From assembly GCF_030247195.1 (NCBI RefSeq), contig NC_080670.1:34086497-34150496 (forward strand): a stretch of 64,000 bases of DNA, in the 5' to 3' direction. Shown piece after piece: positions 33,981 through 47,015 of this stretch. Both the position numbers and the translations under genes were made by a program. The DNA comes from Topomyia yanbarensis (taxonomy: Eukaryota; Arthropoda; Insecta; Diptera; Culicidae). The notes under the pieces are model-generated. The model did not search any database. It worked only from the letters and a program-made list of their open reading frames with translations, and was not told the DNA's origin. Every line of letters starts with the position of its first letter. Within the stretch, counting starts at the first letter, position 1.

Positions 33981-36133
33981 CGCCTGTTGAGAGGCAGGCG
34001 AAGCAGATCACTGCGCTTGTAGCTGAGTTAGAAGTCCGTTACACTGCCTGTGGAGGTACGTTACCCAGTGAATGCAAATAAGCTTGTCCGTATGCTATCT
34101 TTTGTGTTGTGCTCGTTTCCAGCACACTTTTATGTATAATTATTCGTACACAAAATAGTTTGTACATGTGAGCTCCATTTGCAAACACGGTTCACATAGT
34201 GTCGTGGTATTAGTTGTCTCTTTCGCTCTATCATCAGCGTTGATTCATTTTGCTTTGTGCGCTTGGGTTTAATGTTTGAAGCGAATGTGTAGGTAGATAG
34301 ATCTAATTTGTTACTAAATTGCACAACGAAAGTTTATTATTTACGTTCGATCAATTTCTTGATTCATTTCCCCATCACGTGATTCATTTCCACTCAGCCT
34401 ATAGTACTTTGATTCTACTAATAGGTACATACTACAGAGCCTATTTATGAATGAATATACTGCCACTTGAAAAACCGTTGCAAAAACGCATCTTGTGCAT
34501 ATATAAAATTGTTTTCGATTCTTATATATTTATAGTTTTGATATATGATTAAGACCACTGCATTTGCTATATTTGTACTTTAGGAAAGTTATAATAATGG
34601 CAAAATATAACTAGAATGCTTGGTCTATACATGAAATGAGATTATATTGTCTAAAATTTGATTTTTCTTCACTGGTTTGAGTTTTTTACCACACACAATC
34701 GAAAAGTTTTTACAAGCTAATCTTATTCTATAAAGATTTAGTTCCAGATATTAGTTCGGTCACAGTTTTCTGTCTTCTTTCTTCAGATCTTCTTAAATAA
34801 GTTTAATCGGATTCGATCACCTACTACAAATGAAATGACCTGATAACCAAGAAGGTTTGGTTCAATATGTAATATTCGATGTTGATTGGTTGTGATTAAA
34901 CCATACATAAGAAATATGTTTGATTTATTATTACTATAAATGTACTAAGAAAATAAATATTTTACATTAAGTAGTATAGTCCTACGTCTACAGCTCGTGC
35001 AACCCCATAGGGCTGCCCCTTGTAGCTTTTTTTCTATTTTTTGTTTTTTTTTTTGATTTTTGTTTTTTTATTTTTGTTTTTGTTTTTTTATTTTTTATGC
35101 TTTTTTATTTTTTTACTTAGAACTATCAAAAATGCAAAAAATGTCGATTTCGGAAAAAATGTAGGTTAACCGCTTTTGGATGGCTGCCATTCTAACTAAC
35201 TATTGAACAGCAATTGCTGAAAAAAATGCGAATAAATTAAAACTGGTCGCTATTATGGGACGTGAAAAGCTGGTAAGGTTCAGTAAATAAACAATAAAAA
35301 TAAAAAATAAAATTGCATTTATCGATAGTACTCAATTTTTTGGGCAAGCAGAATATTTTTAATTGATTTTCGGTTAAAACGTAAACGACACCTTTGGTCT
35401 TACTTGACAGCGGTTTCCGTCACGGCGATTTGCTTCTTTAGCAGCAAAAGGATTTGGATTAATTAAATTCATAATGAATATAATTGTTTGTGCACAAAAA
35501 AGACTAACATATAAGATTGATTATGTATATTAGCATGGGTCGAGATAGCATGAAAAAAAAAAATTATGTCCTAATTAACAATTACGACACTTTTGGAGTT
35601 CTTTTGTAGTTTTGTAGTTCCAGTGTGGAAATTATGAGCCATTTAAGCCAATATATTCTGATTCTTGATTCATTGCGTTTAAAGTTTAATGGAAATTAGT
35701 ATAGGAAAATGCACTTCTTATTGTTTTTGTCTCCGCAAGTCTGTGTATAAAGTATCTGTACTTTTTCGCATACATACACGCAGAGCTTTATTTATTCATC
35801 GATATCATACTTTTCTATCTGCTTCTCGTTTCTTCTGCTGCAAATTTTATGCATTGGATATATTCGGTCTATCCACTCATTGAATGCTTACTAAAAGAAT
35901 ATGCTAGAAAATGCATAAAAATGACAGAAGAATAAAAGAGACGAGAATAGAAAGTATGCTAACATATTTTATTTCTCTTTTTCACTCAAATGCATATTTT
36001 AGTTTCTCTATTTCACTCAAATGCAATAAACGATTAGTCCATAATATGATCAACAGCTTTGCCGATAACTCTAACTTGCTAGGTTATTTTATAAAGTTTT
36101 TATTACGATTTTAAGATAGATGAGTTAAATCCT

Positions 36134-36740
36134 AGAGAAGAGAAGACAATCGCGAGCCTGCCAGCTTCCGGGGCTACCGTTCTTCACCGCCCAGCACTTG
36201 CAAAGTTTGCCAATAAATATACGATTTGGCAAGCGATCTGCTCATGTGGAAAACGGAGTGCTGTTCGTGACTACCGGGACTGTCAACGGGAAAATCTACC
36301 TCAAGGAGTGTCTACAGAAGCGTCTGCTTCCTCTGTTAAAGCTACACGAGGGCCCTTCGATCTTCTGGCCACAAGAACATGAAACCCACCCCCAACACAC
36401 CGGACCTAAGGCCCATCGGAAAATACTGGGCAATTATGTAGCAGGCACTACGTAAGCATCCGTTGGAGATCAAATCTCAGGAAGACATGAGGAAAAAGTA
36501 GGTTTCTGTACAAAATAAACTGCAGCCAGATGTTGTACAGAACCTAATGAGTTAAGTTAAGCATAAGGTACAAGCGTACGGTTATGGTATTGCAGCTGAA
36601 TGAAATAAATGTTCCAAAAGCTTACTAATGGGCAATATTTTATTGTTTGAAAGTTTGAAAAATATGGGTCCCCTGGGTAATTTTCTACATCGTTTTTTCC
36701 GTGATGTAATTTTATGTGGAACACCCTTTAGCTTTATGGC
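36134..36740 (+). pseudogene. C-terminal half of a Tc1/mariner-group transposase
   Basis: The frame from 36198 includes VLFVTTGTVNGKIYLKECLQ, KRLLPLLKLHEGPSIFWP and then decays. In neighbouring frames DLRPIGKYWAIM, SQEDMRKK and NKLQPDVVQNLM follow, the usual order at the end of a DDE transposase. Stops and frame changes break it. The 21 nt at 36134-36154 match the tip of the element at 19575. Possible right end near 36725. Dead copy. Confidence 0.72.
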
Positions 36741-36824
36741 TCGAGTAATTGTACTGTGATTTTTTCGTTCCGTAGTCAAAAATATGCGAAGCATATCCTG
36801 CAAAATTTACAGACATCTGGGATC

Positions 36825-37078
36825 CAGTGGCGGATCCAGGGGGAGGGTCTTGGGGGTCCGGACCCCCTTCGAAATGTTTTTACTTGTTGAGAAATTTCAA
36901 ATTAATTTCAATTTTATATTAGTTTCAAACTCAAAATCGCTCTAAACCAACTTTATCCTTTTGGTTGATTATTGATATTCATTATATAAGGTTATTACGT
37001 ATTACGAATTGTACAATGCTCATTTTAAAATCGAAGTTTCGGACCCCTGCCAAAAAAAATTTTTTGGATCCGCTCCTG
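36825..37078. mobile_element. 254-bp hAT-type MITE
   Basis: It starts CAGTGGCGGATCCAGGGGGA and its right end, on the complement, starts CAGGAGCGGATCCA. The flanks CTGGGATC (36817-36824) and CTGGAACC (37079-37086) form an imperfect 8-bp duplication. CAG-starting ends with a GGATCC core are common in hAT MITEs. Confidence 0.72.
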
Positions 37079-37384
37079 CTGGAACCACAAGAGGAACACA
37101 CAAAGTGTACTGAAAAATGGTCTATGCCGAGCCACTCTAATGTATAATGTATCGTCAGCTGCCTCAGAAAAGTGCAAAATTAGTACATGGTTTAATGTCT
37201 CTATTTTTGAGATAGACAGTTGTTGTTTTACGGCCATATTCAATGTCAAACTTAAGAGTTGTGAAATTCTTAGACGCAACTTTTCAAATTTTGGAACACA
37301 AATAAAAAAGACTGATGATTCCATATCAAAATCATGACACGCAATCGTTATTCGGCACATTACATCTAGAGTGGATTAAATAGA

Positions 37385-37428
37385 GCGTTCGAAATTCCAC
37401 GACTGTATTCGTGCGGAATTTCGAACGC
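37385..37428. repeat. Short hairpin with 14-bp perfect stem
   Basis: GCGTTCGAAATTCC at 37385-37398 is repeated as its exact reverse complement at 37415-37428, with a 16-nt spacer. No T-tract follows that would suggest an RNA polymerase III transcript. Confidence 0.7.
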
Positions 37429-38781
37429 AGAAGAAACAGAAACTTGAAAGACGTTTCCTGAAATATACGTGCTTTTGCTGTCGAATGTTAAGCCTATCAT
37501 TTAGATGGTGTGTCAGTATGTTTTCCGACACAGAAAACAAAATATGGAACAGCTATGGCGATGGTTATCAGTTTGCTTATTTTTCTTGAGAAATTAAAAA
37601 CACATTTGTGTCCAACAACGCTTATTCGACCTACTTGATGGGGGACCATTCTGCATCACTCATCTCGCTAGCTATGTATGAGAAGAAACGTTCGCCTTGC
37701 ATAACAACTTGCTTTCGTCACTTTCGTCTCTCGTCTTCCGGTATCGGATGATATCGTCCGCAAATGATATTACGTATTTCCTGTTCCCTATACCGGCGTT
37801 CGAATGCAAAAAAGAAACTAACTTTCTGTGAAGAAGCTCCTTTGTACATTGGTGATTTTACTGACTGGTGTACGTCCAGCCATATTCAGCCTGGTTGAAG
37901 AAATATTGTGTTTGGGCCAGGAATGAAACCGGATAAAAAACAGACAAAATGTTCGACCAGAAGTTGCCATTTCAAATAAAAATTGTTTAGAATTGTGAAG
38001 CAGCAGCATATTGAAAATGCAGTATTCATAAAAGGCGTAATTTTCGACTTACGGTTTGTCAACGGGATCTTTTCAACTTGTTTTTTTTGTATAGGTCTGA
38101 AAAAAGCTCCGCCAGGGGAAGAAACTAGAACTGCTCACTAGCCTTTCAAGTTTTACTCTGGTGCATTGGAAAGCAGAGGCAATATTCTCAAACGAAATCT
38201 GCACGGAGATAAGTTTTCCAATCTTTCGCATGACTGCCCACGTACTTACATGTGCAATACTTAAGCCGTTGTACAAAATGTGACCGAAAGATAAATTGTG
38301 GTAGAAAGTTTTCCTCTTTAGTACCGTACACAAACGACTAAGGAAGAGTCCAAGTAGAGGGCGGACTTTTGGTCCTTTCGGACCACCAGCTGTTACTCAG
38401 CCATGGCGTTCATTAGCAAGTCAAGTCTGAACAAAATGAGTATTACCGCGTACTTCCACCCACCTTCATTTCGTTTCAAATGCGTTGTCTGACACCGACA
38501 TCACAAATGATGTGCTCTAGTTCGGAATGTTCTGCCCAGTTAAACCAGCCGTAAGCATACGTTACTTATTACATTGATAATGACAACCTACTTGCGGGAG
38601 CTCAAGTACTATAACTATTGCAGTGACGACGAGGAGGAAGAATACACGCTTAGAAAAAAAAAATGAAAATTACGTTTGACGTGAACAACATTGCGACGTA
38701 TTTTGCTGTCTAATAACGGAATTTTACGTGTTTCGACCAAAGACGTTGCTTAAAATATAAAGACACGCAGAGAGAAAACCC

Positions 38782-41217
38782 AACGATGTGTGAACTTCGC
38801 AGCCTCCCGTGGAATGGTAATCCGAAGCACCTTCTTCCCTCGCAAAGATATCCACAAAGTCACCTGGAGATCACCGGACCAAGTAACAAAAAATCAAATC
38901 GACCACGTTCTAATCGACGGTAGATTCTTCTCGGACATCACAAACGTCCGCACTTATCGCAGTGCGAATATAGATTCGGACCACCACCTGGTTGCAGTAT
39001 GCTTACGCTCAAAACTCTCGACAGTGCATAGCTCTCGTCGAAGCCGAACGCCGCGGCTAAACATCAAGCGGCTACAAGATGGCAGAGTGGCTCAAGAATA
39101 CGCGCAGCAGTTGGAAGTGGCACTCCCAGCGGAAGAGCAGCTAGGCGCAGTTGCCCTTGAAGATGGCTGGAGAGATATCCGATCCGCCATAGGTAGCACC
39201 GCAGCCACTGCACTAGGTACGGTGGGCCCGAACCGAAGAAGCGACTGGTACGACGGCGAATGCGAGCAGTTAGTCGAAGAGAAGAATGCAGCATGGGCGA
39301 GAATGCTGCAACACCGCACGAGGGCGAACGAGGCGCGATATAAACAGGCACGGAACAGGCAGAACTCGGTTTTCCAGACCAAAAAGCGCCAGCAGGAAGA
39401 CCGAGATCGCGAAGCGATGGAGCAGCTGTACCGCGCTAAAGACACACGGAAATTCTACGAGAAGTTGAACCGCTCGCGCAGGGGCCACGTACCACAGGCC
39501 GACATGTGCAGAGATACAAACGGGAATCTTCTCACGGACCAGTGTGAGGTGATCCAGAGGTGGCGGCAGCACTACGAAGAACACCTGAACGGCGATGCAG
39601 CAGACGACGAGGATGGCACGGTAACGCACCTGGGAGCACGCGCGGAAGACATTACACTACCGGCTCCGGATCTCCAAGAAATCCAGGAGGAGATCAGCCG
39701 GCTCAAAAATAATAAAGCCGTTGGGGTTGACCAAATACCAAGCGAGCTACTAAAACACGGTGGCGAGCCACTGGCTAAAGCGCTGCACTGGGTGATTACC
39801 AAGATTTGGGAGGAGGAGATTTTACCGGAGGAGTGGATTGAAGGTGTCGTGTGTCCTATCTACAAAAAGTGCGACAAGCTGGATTGCTGTAATTACCGAG
39901 CAATCACCCTGCTGAACGTCGCCTACAAGGTACTCTCCCAAATACTATGCCGTCGACTATCACCAATTGCAAGAGAGTTTCTTGAGGCAGTACCAGGCGG
40001 GTTTCATGAGCGAACGATCTACCACGGACCAGATGTTCGCTCTTCGTCAAGTACTGCAGAAATGCCGCGAGTACAATGTGCCCACACATCATTTGTTCAT
40101 CGACTTCAAAGCCGCATACGACACTATCGATCGAGATCAGCTATGGCAGATTATGCACGAGTACGGATTCCCGGACAAACTGACGCGATTAGTGAAGGCG
40201 ACGATGGATCGGGTGATGTGCGTAGTACGTGTCTCAGGGACGCTCTCGAGTCCCTTCGAATCACACAGAGGGTTACGGCAAGGTGATGGTCTCTCGTGTT
40301 TGTTATTCAACATCGCGCTGGAAGGTGTAATAAGAAGAGCAGGGATCGACACGAGTGGTACGATTTTGACAAAGTCCGTTCAGCTACTTGGCTTCGCCGA
40401 TGACGTTGATATTATTGCACGAAACTTTGAGAAGATGGAAGAGGCCTACACCAGACTGAAAAGAGAAGCCAAGCGCGTCGGACTTGCCATCAACACGTCG
40501 AAGACAAAGTACATGATAGGAAGAGGTTCACGAGAAGAGAATGAGAACCGCCCGCTCCGAGTTTGCATCGGTGGCGACGAAATCGAGGTGGTTGAAGAGT
40601 TCGTGTACTTGGGCTCACTGGTGACCGCCGACAATGATACCAGCAGAGAGATTCGTAGACGCATCGTGGCAGGAAATCGTGCTTACTTTGGCCTCCGCAA
40701 GACACTTCGGTCGAACAGAGTTCGCCGTCGTACGAAGTTGACCATCTACAAGACGCTGATTAGACCGGTAGTTCTCTACGGGCACGAGACCTGGACCATG
40801 CTCGTGGAGGACCAACGCGCACTTTGTGTCTTCGAACGGAAAGTGCTGCGTACCATCTACGGTGGAGTGCAGATGGAAGACGGCGCATGGAGACGGCGAA
40901 TGAACCATGAGTTGCATCAGCTGTTGGGGGAGCCGCCCATCTGTCATACCGCGAAAATCGGACGACTACGGTGGGCCGGGCACGTAGCCAGAATGTCGGA
41001 CAATAGCCCGGTGAAAACGGTTCTCAATTGCAATCCGACCGGTACAAGAAGACGTGGCGCGCAGCGAGCACGATGGATCGACCAGGTGGAAGACGATTTG
41101 CGGACCCTTCGCAGACTGCGTGGCTGGCGACGCGCGGCCATGGACCGAGTGGAATGGAGGAATCTTTTGTATACGGCACAGGCCACTTCGGCCTTAATCT
41201 GTTAATAAATAAATAAA
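38782..41217 (+). mobile_element. 5'-truncated RTE-type non-LTR retrotransposon
   Basis: The element carries the end of an endonuclease, a reverse transcriptase and a short 3' tail of TAATAAATAAATAAA type straight after the stop. AGAAAACCC stands on both sides (38773-38781 and 41218-41226), a 9-bp target duplication that fixes the borders. RTE elements have very short 3' ends with small tandem repeats, as here. It is GC-richer than its surroundings and lies in sense orientation in the receptor intron. Confidence 0.82.
38790..41205 (+). pseudogene. Endonuclease (end) and reverse transcriptase of an RTE-type element, frameshifted
   Basis: The first frame (38790-40286) begins inside the endonuclease: VNFAASRG, then NQIDHV (residues 35-40) and SDHHLV (63-68), its last two active-site blocks. 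A coiled linker and RT blocks follow (NNKAVGVDQIPSELLKHG, YKKCDKLDCCNYRAITLLN). Near 39985 the conserved reading moves to the +1 frame (39967-41205), which has FIDFKAAYDTIDR, GLRQGD, FADD (residues 143-146, catalytic) and the C-terminal LIRPVVLYGHETW, RLRWAGHVARMSD region. One shift is the only break seen, so decay is mild. The upstream endonuclease is lost by truncation. Confidence 0.88.
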
Positions 41218-43919
41218 AGAAAACCCGTAAATTTGGCTGCACGATTTACCATGTTATTGTGTCTGTTATTTTTAGTAATTATCACAATACTCCCCACGCT
41301 TTACTTTCTACATCCGCCATATTTGTTTACATTGTTCGTTTGGAACCGTTGTTTTGGGTTCGATTGGAACTTTTGGCTTCAGTTTTCGCACATCTCTGGT
41401 TTTAACATGTCAAATAAAATATTGTGTCTCTTTCGACGTAGAACTCGGTTGAATGGAGATGGATAATTGTGAACACAAGGCATTTTTACATGTTCTTGAA
41501 TGTAAATTGAAGTGAATTGTGACGCTCCTTTTAAGTGCATCTTGCGAGATGTAAATATTTATAAGTGTGATCCGCAGTGGGATATTTGTAGTGTTTGGTA
41601 AGCAGCAGTGACAGGTCATTAGATGGAGGCCGGTGAGGGGGCCGTATCTGTGTGTTGAGAATAAAGGGCAAGTACTTCAACTATAGCTTGATCCATGATT
41701 ACGCGCCTGCAAACGATAAACTTGACGTGAAGGATGAATTTCTTATTTTTAATGCTTTGGTTAAGATTAACATTGGAATATTTGGAATGCATTTGCATTT
41801 CCAACAAGCATTGAAAATGATTTGGATTGGCCGAGGAAATGGCGTGGAATACATGCCATAAAAAACATTCTCGAGCATCCCCTTTTGACAGTTTGCTAAT
41901 AAAAAATTGTCAGCGCAGCATATAACTGCAGGAACAAATCAAAACAAAAACAAAAATTTTGTTGTCAAACGCATTAGAAAGCTTCGAACATGAAATATGC
42001 AGAGTTGCCAGTTGCATCGAATTGGTCGAAGCTCGAGCACTCCTAGGGAAATTGAACGTTCAAAACAATGATTTCAACAAGATCAGATTTTATAAGTTTT
42101 ACAAATATTCGAATCAACAAAAAATCATTAATGTGTCAGTTACTTTGGAACAGCCACAGAGTTTGTTCTAGTGCGGCACAGTCTTTGATTCCGAAAGTTG
42201 GTGCACTTTTAGACGCAGTTGCTTTATAGCAATGCTACTTTTTTCGATTTGATAGCTGGTATATCCTTAAAACAATATTTTCAACAAGAAAACAACAAGA
42301 TATCCTCAGTTCCTAGATTGGATTCTCTATCCTGCCACATCTCGAGCACAATTCAGCGTAACTCACTTTAAAATTTAAAATAATGATGTGCTGAATTCGT
42401 TTATGTTCTATTATAGATTACAACCTGCAAACCGAAAATGTGACACCATAAACTAATTACGTCGGCACACGGCGACACATGGAACTAACCAGAACTTTAC
42501 TTAGGAAACATTCTCAAAAAATCATGTTTTCCATTATTTTCTGTACGTTCTAAAACACCTTGAAATTTATTAAAAGACCGTTGTGAATATTTTTGCCTTA
42601 TTAGTTAAAATATACCATATCAGTATGACGAGAGCTATACATCTAATGTCACCTTGCTGGTCGATATTTTGAAATGGGCCCCTATATTAAAAGGGCCCAT
42701 CATGAATGGGATATATCTCTACCAAAAGAGTAAAACTGTGCGGTAAAATTAGTTTACGGTTCGTAAGGTTCGAATTTTCAACTACACGCTGCTGGTGTTA
42801 GTCCCGGAAGTTATGCACCTTAAATACAAATCGTTTTTTGGTCCTCTGGACGAGTCTTTGCGAAAAATTAAGTTTTGCGGTCAACACGTGCAAATTAGCA
42901 ATCAGCGCACTGTCGATTTTAAACACGTTGTTTGCGGTTTTCGTCCACCTCCTGACTTGTGGCGCATAGTTATCCGTTCCTGGAACCTTTGGAGGACCGT
43001 GAGACTATAGAATAATATATATCCACCAGTTTCAGGATTTTTCATTTGGGACGCTGGCGACGGACGACGAAAAGCGGGCCAGAAGCCGAATGTTTGCAGC
43101 AGTTATACGCCACAACAGGGAACGCTACTAAAGGCAATTAGCTTAGCCTAGGTAGACTGCCCGTAGTTGCACTTCGTGATTGACTGAATGAGTAAGAATG
43201 CACAATCGAGTAAAAAAAATTATGCTTGTTAAGAACAAATCACTCTCACTGTGCATGCTTCACTGACATAACATTTTCATAAAATGATCAATAAAGAAGT
43301 CGGTCACGTTCAATGCTGTTCTACCGTGGAAGGAAAGGAATGTTAGTTCGACACTCACTGTTGATAGAAGCCGAGAGTATCTCTGCTTCTCCACGAGCAT
43401 CACGGGAAAGGAATTGTGTTAGTAGGAAAGGAAAAAGATCAGGAGGTACAATATGTATTGCTTCTTATCTACACTTCTATCATAATTTCCAGATCTTTTT
43501 AGATTTTTTAAAGCTTGAGCTTGAGCTTCCGTTAAATAACGAGAAAGTGTTTTGAAACATACTCAACCGATTTAAAAAAAAATTACAGAAGTAAAATTAG
43601 CAAAATGAAAGAATGAAATAGTCTCGAAAAAATTAATTAAGGGTAGTAAACAACCGAAGCTACAATAGAGAATTCGATGTTATTTTCGACGAGAATATGA
43701 AATAATTTTGAGCGGCCTCAAATGAGCGTTTATTGTAACGAAAGCTTTACTCTGTGTGACGGATACAACAGTTCCTCGCGCGCATCATTTGTTCCCCTTC
43801 CTTGTCAGCATACGACCCACAGATATTCACTAAGGCAGCTCCCACTCGAAGCAAAACTGAGTCAGGCTCCAACCCCAATGCTGGGGGCCATTTAGGAAAA
43901 AATACATCGGGTTAAAAAA

Positions 43920-44340
43920 AAAGGGAGGAAGCTTTGCCAGGAATGACGCGCGAAAGATTTACGAAACGATCGATATCAAGGACAGGAAAAGTATCCCACA
44001 CGTCGGTCATGACCAGTTGACAGTTTCTATGGGAGTAACTACCAACTGGATGAAGCAGGAGTTGATATTGAACGGACAAAGGAATAAACAAGGCACAAGA
44101 TTGAGAATTGCTGGACAAGCTGTGGAAGACGAAGTGCAAAAGACAATTCAGGAGCTGAAAATGGTAAAGCCATTAGGAATAACAGGATCTCGGCCGAACC
44201 TCTAAAAGTTGGGAGTGATCGGCTGCACGAAGCAATTCACTGCGTGATCGGAATGATCTGGGTGGAAGAAGAAAAGCCTTCAGATTGATTGGATATACCT
44301 CCTATTCAAGAAGGGCCACAAAACAAATTCCAATAGACGC
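43920..44340 (+). pseudogene. Fragment of an RTE-type reverse transcriptase
   Basis: The frame at 44017-44202 includes VEDEVQKTIQELKMVKPLGI. After a frame change the sequence reads LKVGSDRLHEAIHCVIGMIW, the segment just before the first RT catalytic block, followed by remains of the KKGHK motif. It is broken by several shifts. A piece of the 5426-type MITE (CGAAGCAAAACTGAGTCAGG) lies just upstream at about 43850. Confidence 0.68.
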
Positions 44341-46448
44341 GTCTTCGAGAAATGAAAAAATAAGTATGGTTTTGTATCACTCTAAAACTCTCAATTTTTT
44401 CTTAAGTTGGGAAGACTTTTCTAAAGATTGCACAGCTTGAAGTTTTAATTTTTTCCTGAAACTGTTGGACAAGCCTTTAAAATAACTTAAAGTAACAGGG
44501 ATTAAATACGAAACGACATTTTCATACACCTTAATTTTCACTGAGGCCGCTGTAATGTGTGGGCGTGAGTGACACTTTCTTTGAAGCTTGGAACAAAAGG
44601 AACTTGACCAATCTAAAAATAGTTCCGAATCGCGGAGCACTGGTAAATGGACACCTCTGTTATCCGCCCTCCTTGGATGATAAATGGTGGTTAGAGCCGG
44701 CCCATCTGGGTGATTTGATGAGCATTTCGTTCGCTTTTCTTCATTATTGTATATTTGAAGGACGATTAAGCTGCCTCATCGTCATCGTTTTCCGGATTAC
44801 TTAGGTCGTTTTTGCGCTTGAAAGAAATCAGCCCCGAAAATTGAAAAATCTATCTCTATATAAATATATAGATATAGACTAGCTATAAGCCGAACTTTCA
44901 AAACGCTTGAAGTCATTAGTGGGAGGAGGTGGGGCCTTTCTAACGAGCGTTTAAAAACGTCGACCAATTTCAGTTCGAAATAACAAGTACCGGCCGTCAT
45001 CTGGATCGATGGCAGCTGCTGCACTGATCAAAATTTCAATAAGCTCCGGTCGTTCTGAATTTTGTATGGAGCTAAAAGCTAAATAGAATGGTCAGCTTTC
45101 ACAGCAGCTACAGTTTCCCGCGCGGTTCGTCTCGAAAGAACGAGTGAACCGGTAAATTTAATTATTGGCTTGAAAACTGCAAACTAGTTGAAATTGGAAA
45201 TTTGAAATGAATTCTGTTCCAGGCGCTAGTTGATTCAAAATTAAATACCACCCGACTGAGCTATTGCAAGCTCAGCTCACTTACCTGATATCAATTAGTT
45301 TTTCAACGATTTTGCAGTTCTAGGTATAAGCGTTTCCCGAAATCTGATGCCGGAAATAAAGAGCCATTCTCACGAACAATATCTGCGTTGAAACCGCATT
45401 GAATAAATAAATAATTTAAGTTAGATTATAAACCTGTGGCTTCTTTGGTGAGAGTTAATTCGATTATAGGGAAATGTGAAAACTTCCTGTTCAAAGTTAT
45501 ATACCAGTATGAATTTAACGCACATTCGATCGTAATAAGTTTTAATAGTTTGGAATTAGTTTTGATGGCATTTTAATAATAATAATTTCATTTCCGCTCA
45601 CTTGCTTTGCGATACGTACCTTTGCACCACCGCCCAAACTGTAAACTAGCAGTAATTTTAACTGTTTACTAAATCTAAACAACTTATCCTTGTTATATCC
45701 TGGATTAAGTTTTCGTAATTTGAGAAATCCTTCTTTTGGTTTAAACAACAGTTAGGGTGGTTCCTGTTCCATCCGTTACCTTTCCAATCGTTCTTGGTAG
45801 AGCTATACGATTTGGTGTTTGATTGGATTTATCGTCTAACGGACCGCAAGTTGGTGTCAGTTACTGACGACCTGAGTTTGTAATACCGAATCTCAACATT
45901 TCTATGTTTGATAAGGACACGAATTGGTTCATGCATTTCCCTTTAGAGAGCATTATTTTTTTTTTCATAATCCGAGGCATTTGGCCATCGAGCCAAAAAA
46001 GAAGAATTGCCTTCTTTGAGCAAACCAGGAGTCAAATCAATTAAGCAAATCGAAACGATTTTTTCATACAAGCTTGTGTACAACAAAATTTTCGTTTCGA
46101 AATACGGAATACCACCCCAGACTTTCTGTACTTGGCTACTCAAGACGTAACAGCCCGTTGTTTCGGACGTTCACATATGTTGTGTGAACTGTTCGGATCT
46201 AGTCGTTGCATGGCGCCAAGTATTGGTTGAAATATATCGTCTAGATGGTTCCAAGTTGGTGTTAGTTATTGACGAGAATGACTCAAATCAAATTAGCAAA
46301 ATTCTATTTCAAAATTAGCCGGATGAGCTTCGTTGGACAATTTTGAGTGATTTGCTTACATAGAATTTGTATATGTAACAGATGAATAAACCACCTAGTA
46401 TTTTGAAATAAGAACTTCATTCATCGAGAGTTTATTTGTATCTTTTTT

Positions 46449-46729
46449 ACATTTTAACGACATTCAATCAGCTAGAGATTACTGGGTAGGGAAAGTTATG
46501 AAAATTTAGAGCCATAGTACTCGTAGTTATGCTGCCTAAGCTCAACCCCCATCAACAGAATACAAAAATTTAGCCCGTAAGGTATTAGGCCTTTTCTAAT
46601 GACCCTGCCAGTTCTAGTTTTCTGATATGTATACTTGACATCCTTGCTCTCATTTGAGCACTATGGCTATGAATTTTCATAACTAACCCAACCCAGTAAT
46701 CTCTAGCTAATTGAATGTCGTTAAAATGT
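46449..46729. mobile_element. 281-bp palindromic MITE, best copy of the 531-type family
   Basis: The left arm ACATTTTAACGACATTCAAT continues through AGCTAGAGATTACTGGGTAG and AGCCATAGTACTC. The right arm is its inverted copy ending ATTGAATGTCGTTAAAATGT. Relatives are at 531, 1540 and 5391. Confidence 0.75.
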
Positions 46730-47015
46730 GGCTACATATAATCCAAATAAAAAAAGGAAAAAAAATTGTATCGTCAGTTTCTTTAACTAAATTATAGGAT
46801 TAGCAACCCACCGGTAAACAGTTTTGAGTTAGTGTTATATAGTGTAAATTCTTTCAATTTCTATAATCTGTACAGCTCGAGAAGTTCAAATTTAATGAGG
46901 GCTGGAGAGTGGTTTTAAATGATGCGGATGATCTAATCCTTCAACCATCAGGAATCAATGTGGAATGTTCATTTTTTTCATAAATCTAAACAGATTTTTA
47001 TGCTTACTTTCCCAG

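Larger units (their letters stand above)
28852..47015 (+). other. 18.2-kb receptor intron filled with mobile elements
   Basis: The intron runs from GTAAGT at 28852 to CTTTCCCAG at 47015. It holds the elements listed separately between 29329 and 46729, including a sense-oriented RTE-type retrotransposon. Stretches with nothing recognised are 31121-31720, 33460-36130 except the promoter-like site near 33945, 37430-38780, 41220-43900 and 44345-46448. Confidence 0.8.

Noticed and set aside
39064..39629. Minus-strand frames of 95-119 residues
   Set aside because: Shadows of the GC-rich RTE reverse transcriptase frame on the plus strand.
42795..43010. 71-residue hypothetical protein
   Set aside because: No recognisable domain or splice context inside the receptor intron; consistent with chance or repeat-derived sequence.
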